This document shows, piece after piece, positions 32,481-32,824 of a stretch of DNA of 32,824 nt; positions within the stretch are counted from its first letter, which is position 1; every line of letters starts with the position of its first letter. The position numbers were made by a program, and so were the translations under genes. The DNA lies in assembly GCF_000173075.1 (NCBI RefSeq), contig NZ_ABVL01000043.1, positions 1 to 32,824 of the forward strand. The letters are read 5' to 3'. This stretch comes from Chthoniobacter flavus Ellin428 (GTDB lineage: Bacteria; Verrucomicrobiota; Verrucomicrobiia; Chthoniobacterales; Chthoniobacteraceae). Below the pieces are notes generated by a model. The model saw only the letters and a list, made by a program, of their open reading frames with translations, was not told the origin of the DNA and did no database searches.

Positions 32481-32824
<344 letters not shown>

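Overview
The window most likely comes from a member of the Verrucomicrobiota, or a close PVC-group relative. The evidence is a planctomycete/verrucomicrobial quartet of secreted proteins (DUF1592, DUF1552, DUF1501 and DUF1549/DUF1553), a DUF1080 protein, a very long autotransporter-associated beta-strand-repeat protein with a PEP-CTERM tail, and a TIGR04073-type exosortase-associated protein. The DNA is GC-rich, and almost no gene has a recognisable Shine-Dalgarno sequence.

Layout. At 1-315 is the 3' end of a Gfo/Idh/MocA oxidoreductase. It is followed by a 350-bp MITE-like palindromic element flanked by an 11-bp direct repeat (328-699). A SAM methyltransferase (713-1489) comes next. Then a minus-strand cluster runs from 9224 down to 1729: DUF1592 cytochrome-type protein, DUF1552, DUF1501, DUF1549/DUF1553. 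A TPR protein is divergent from it (9399-11309). A plus-strand run follows: DUF5069, an alpha/beta hydrolase, and two small unknown genes. Then come minus-strand rplI-dnaB, a 2-oxoacid dehydrogenase operon (E1 alpha, E1 beta, E2), and a Tat-exported superoxide dismutase downstream of a DUF1080 protein. A secreted unknown protein and the 1176-residue PEP-CTERM repeat protein follow. An aldo/keto reductase and a DpaA/YafK-like L,D-transpeptidase are divergent. The right end is all minus strand: 23S rRNA (partial), 5S rRNA, a strong terminator, a secreted TPR protein, TerC, ExoD, the TIGR04073 protein, another strong terminator and a TRAM-domain RNA methyltransferase.

How the genes relate. Envelope and secretion themes dominate: Tat or Sec leaders on most accessory proteins, heme-binding motifs in two members of the quartet, sorting-type tails, peptidoglycan modification and an exopolysaccharide protein. 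Central functions (replicative helicase, bL9, 2-oxoacid oxidation, rRNA) sit among them.

Main points for a second look: (1) four genes are each broken by one extra base in a G/C run, and removing that base restores the family sequence every time; this suggests systematic sequence error, though true decay is possible. (2) A MITE-like element with a clear putative target duplication. (3) Five unrelated palindromic elements that all lie just 3' of stop codons. (4) Promoters placed so close to start codons that the messages would be leaderless, in a window that lacks Shine-Dalgarno sites. (5) An aldo/keto reductase whose C-terminal ferredoxin-like region has lost most cluster cysteines. (6) A perfect terminator that ends five bases before the start codon of the RNA methyltransferase gene.
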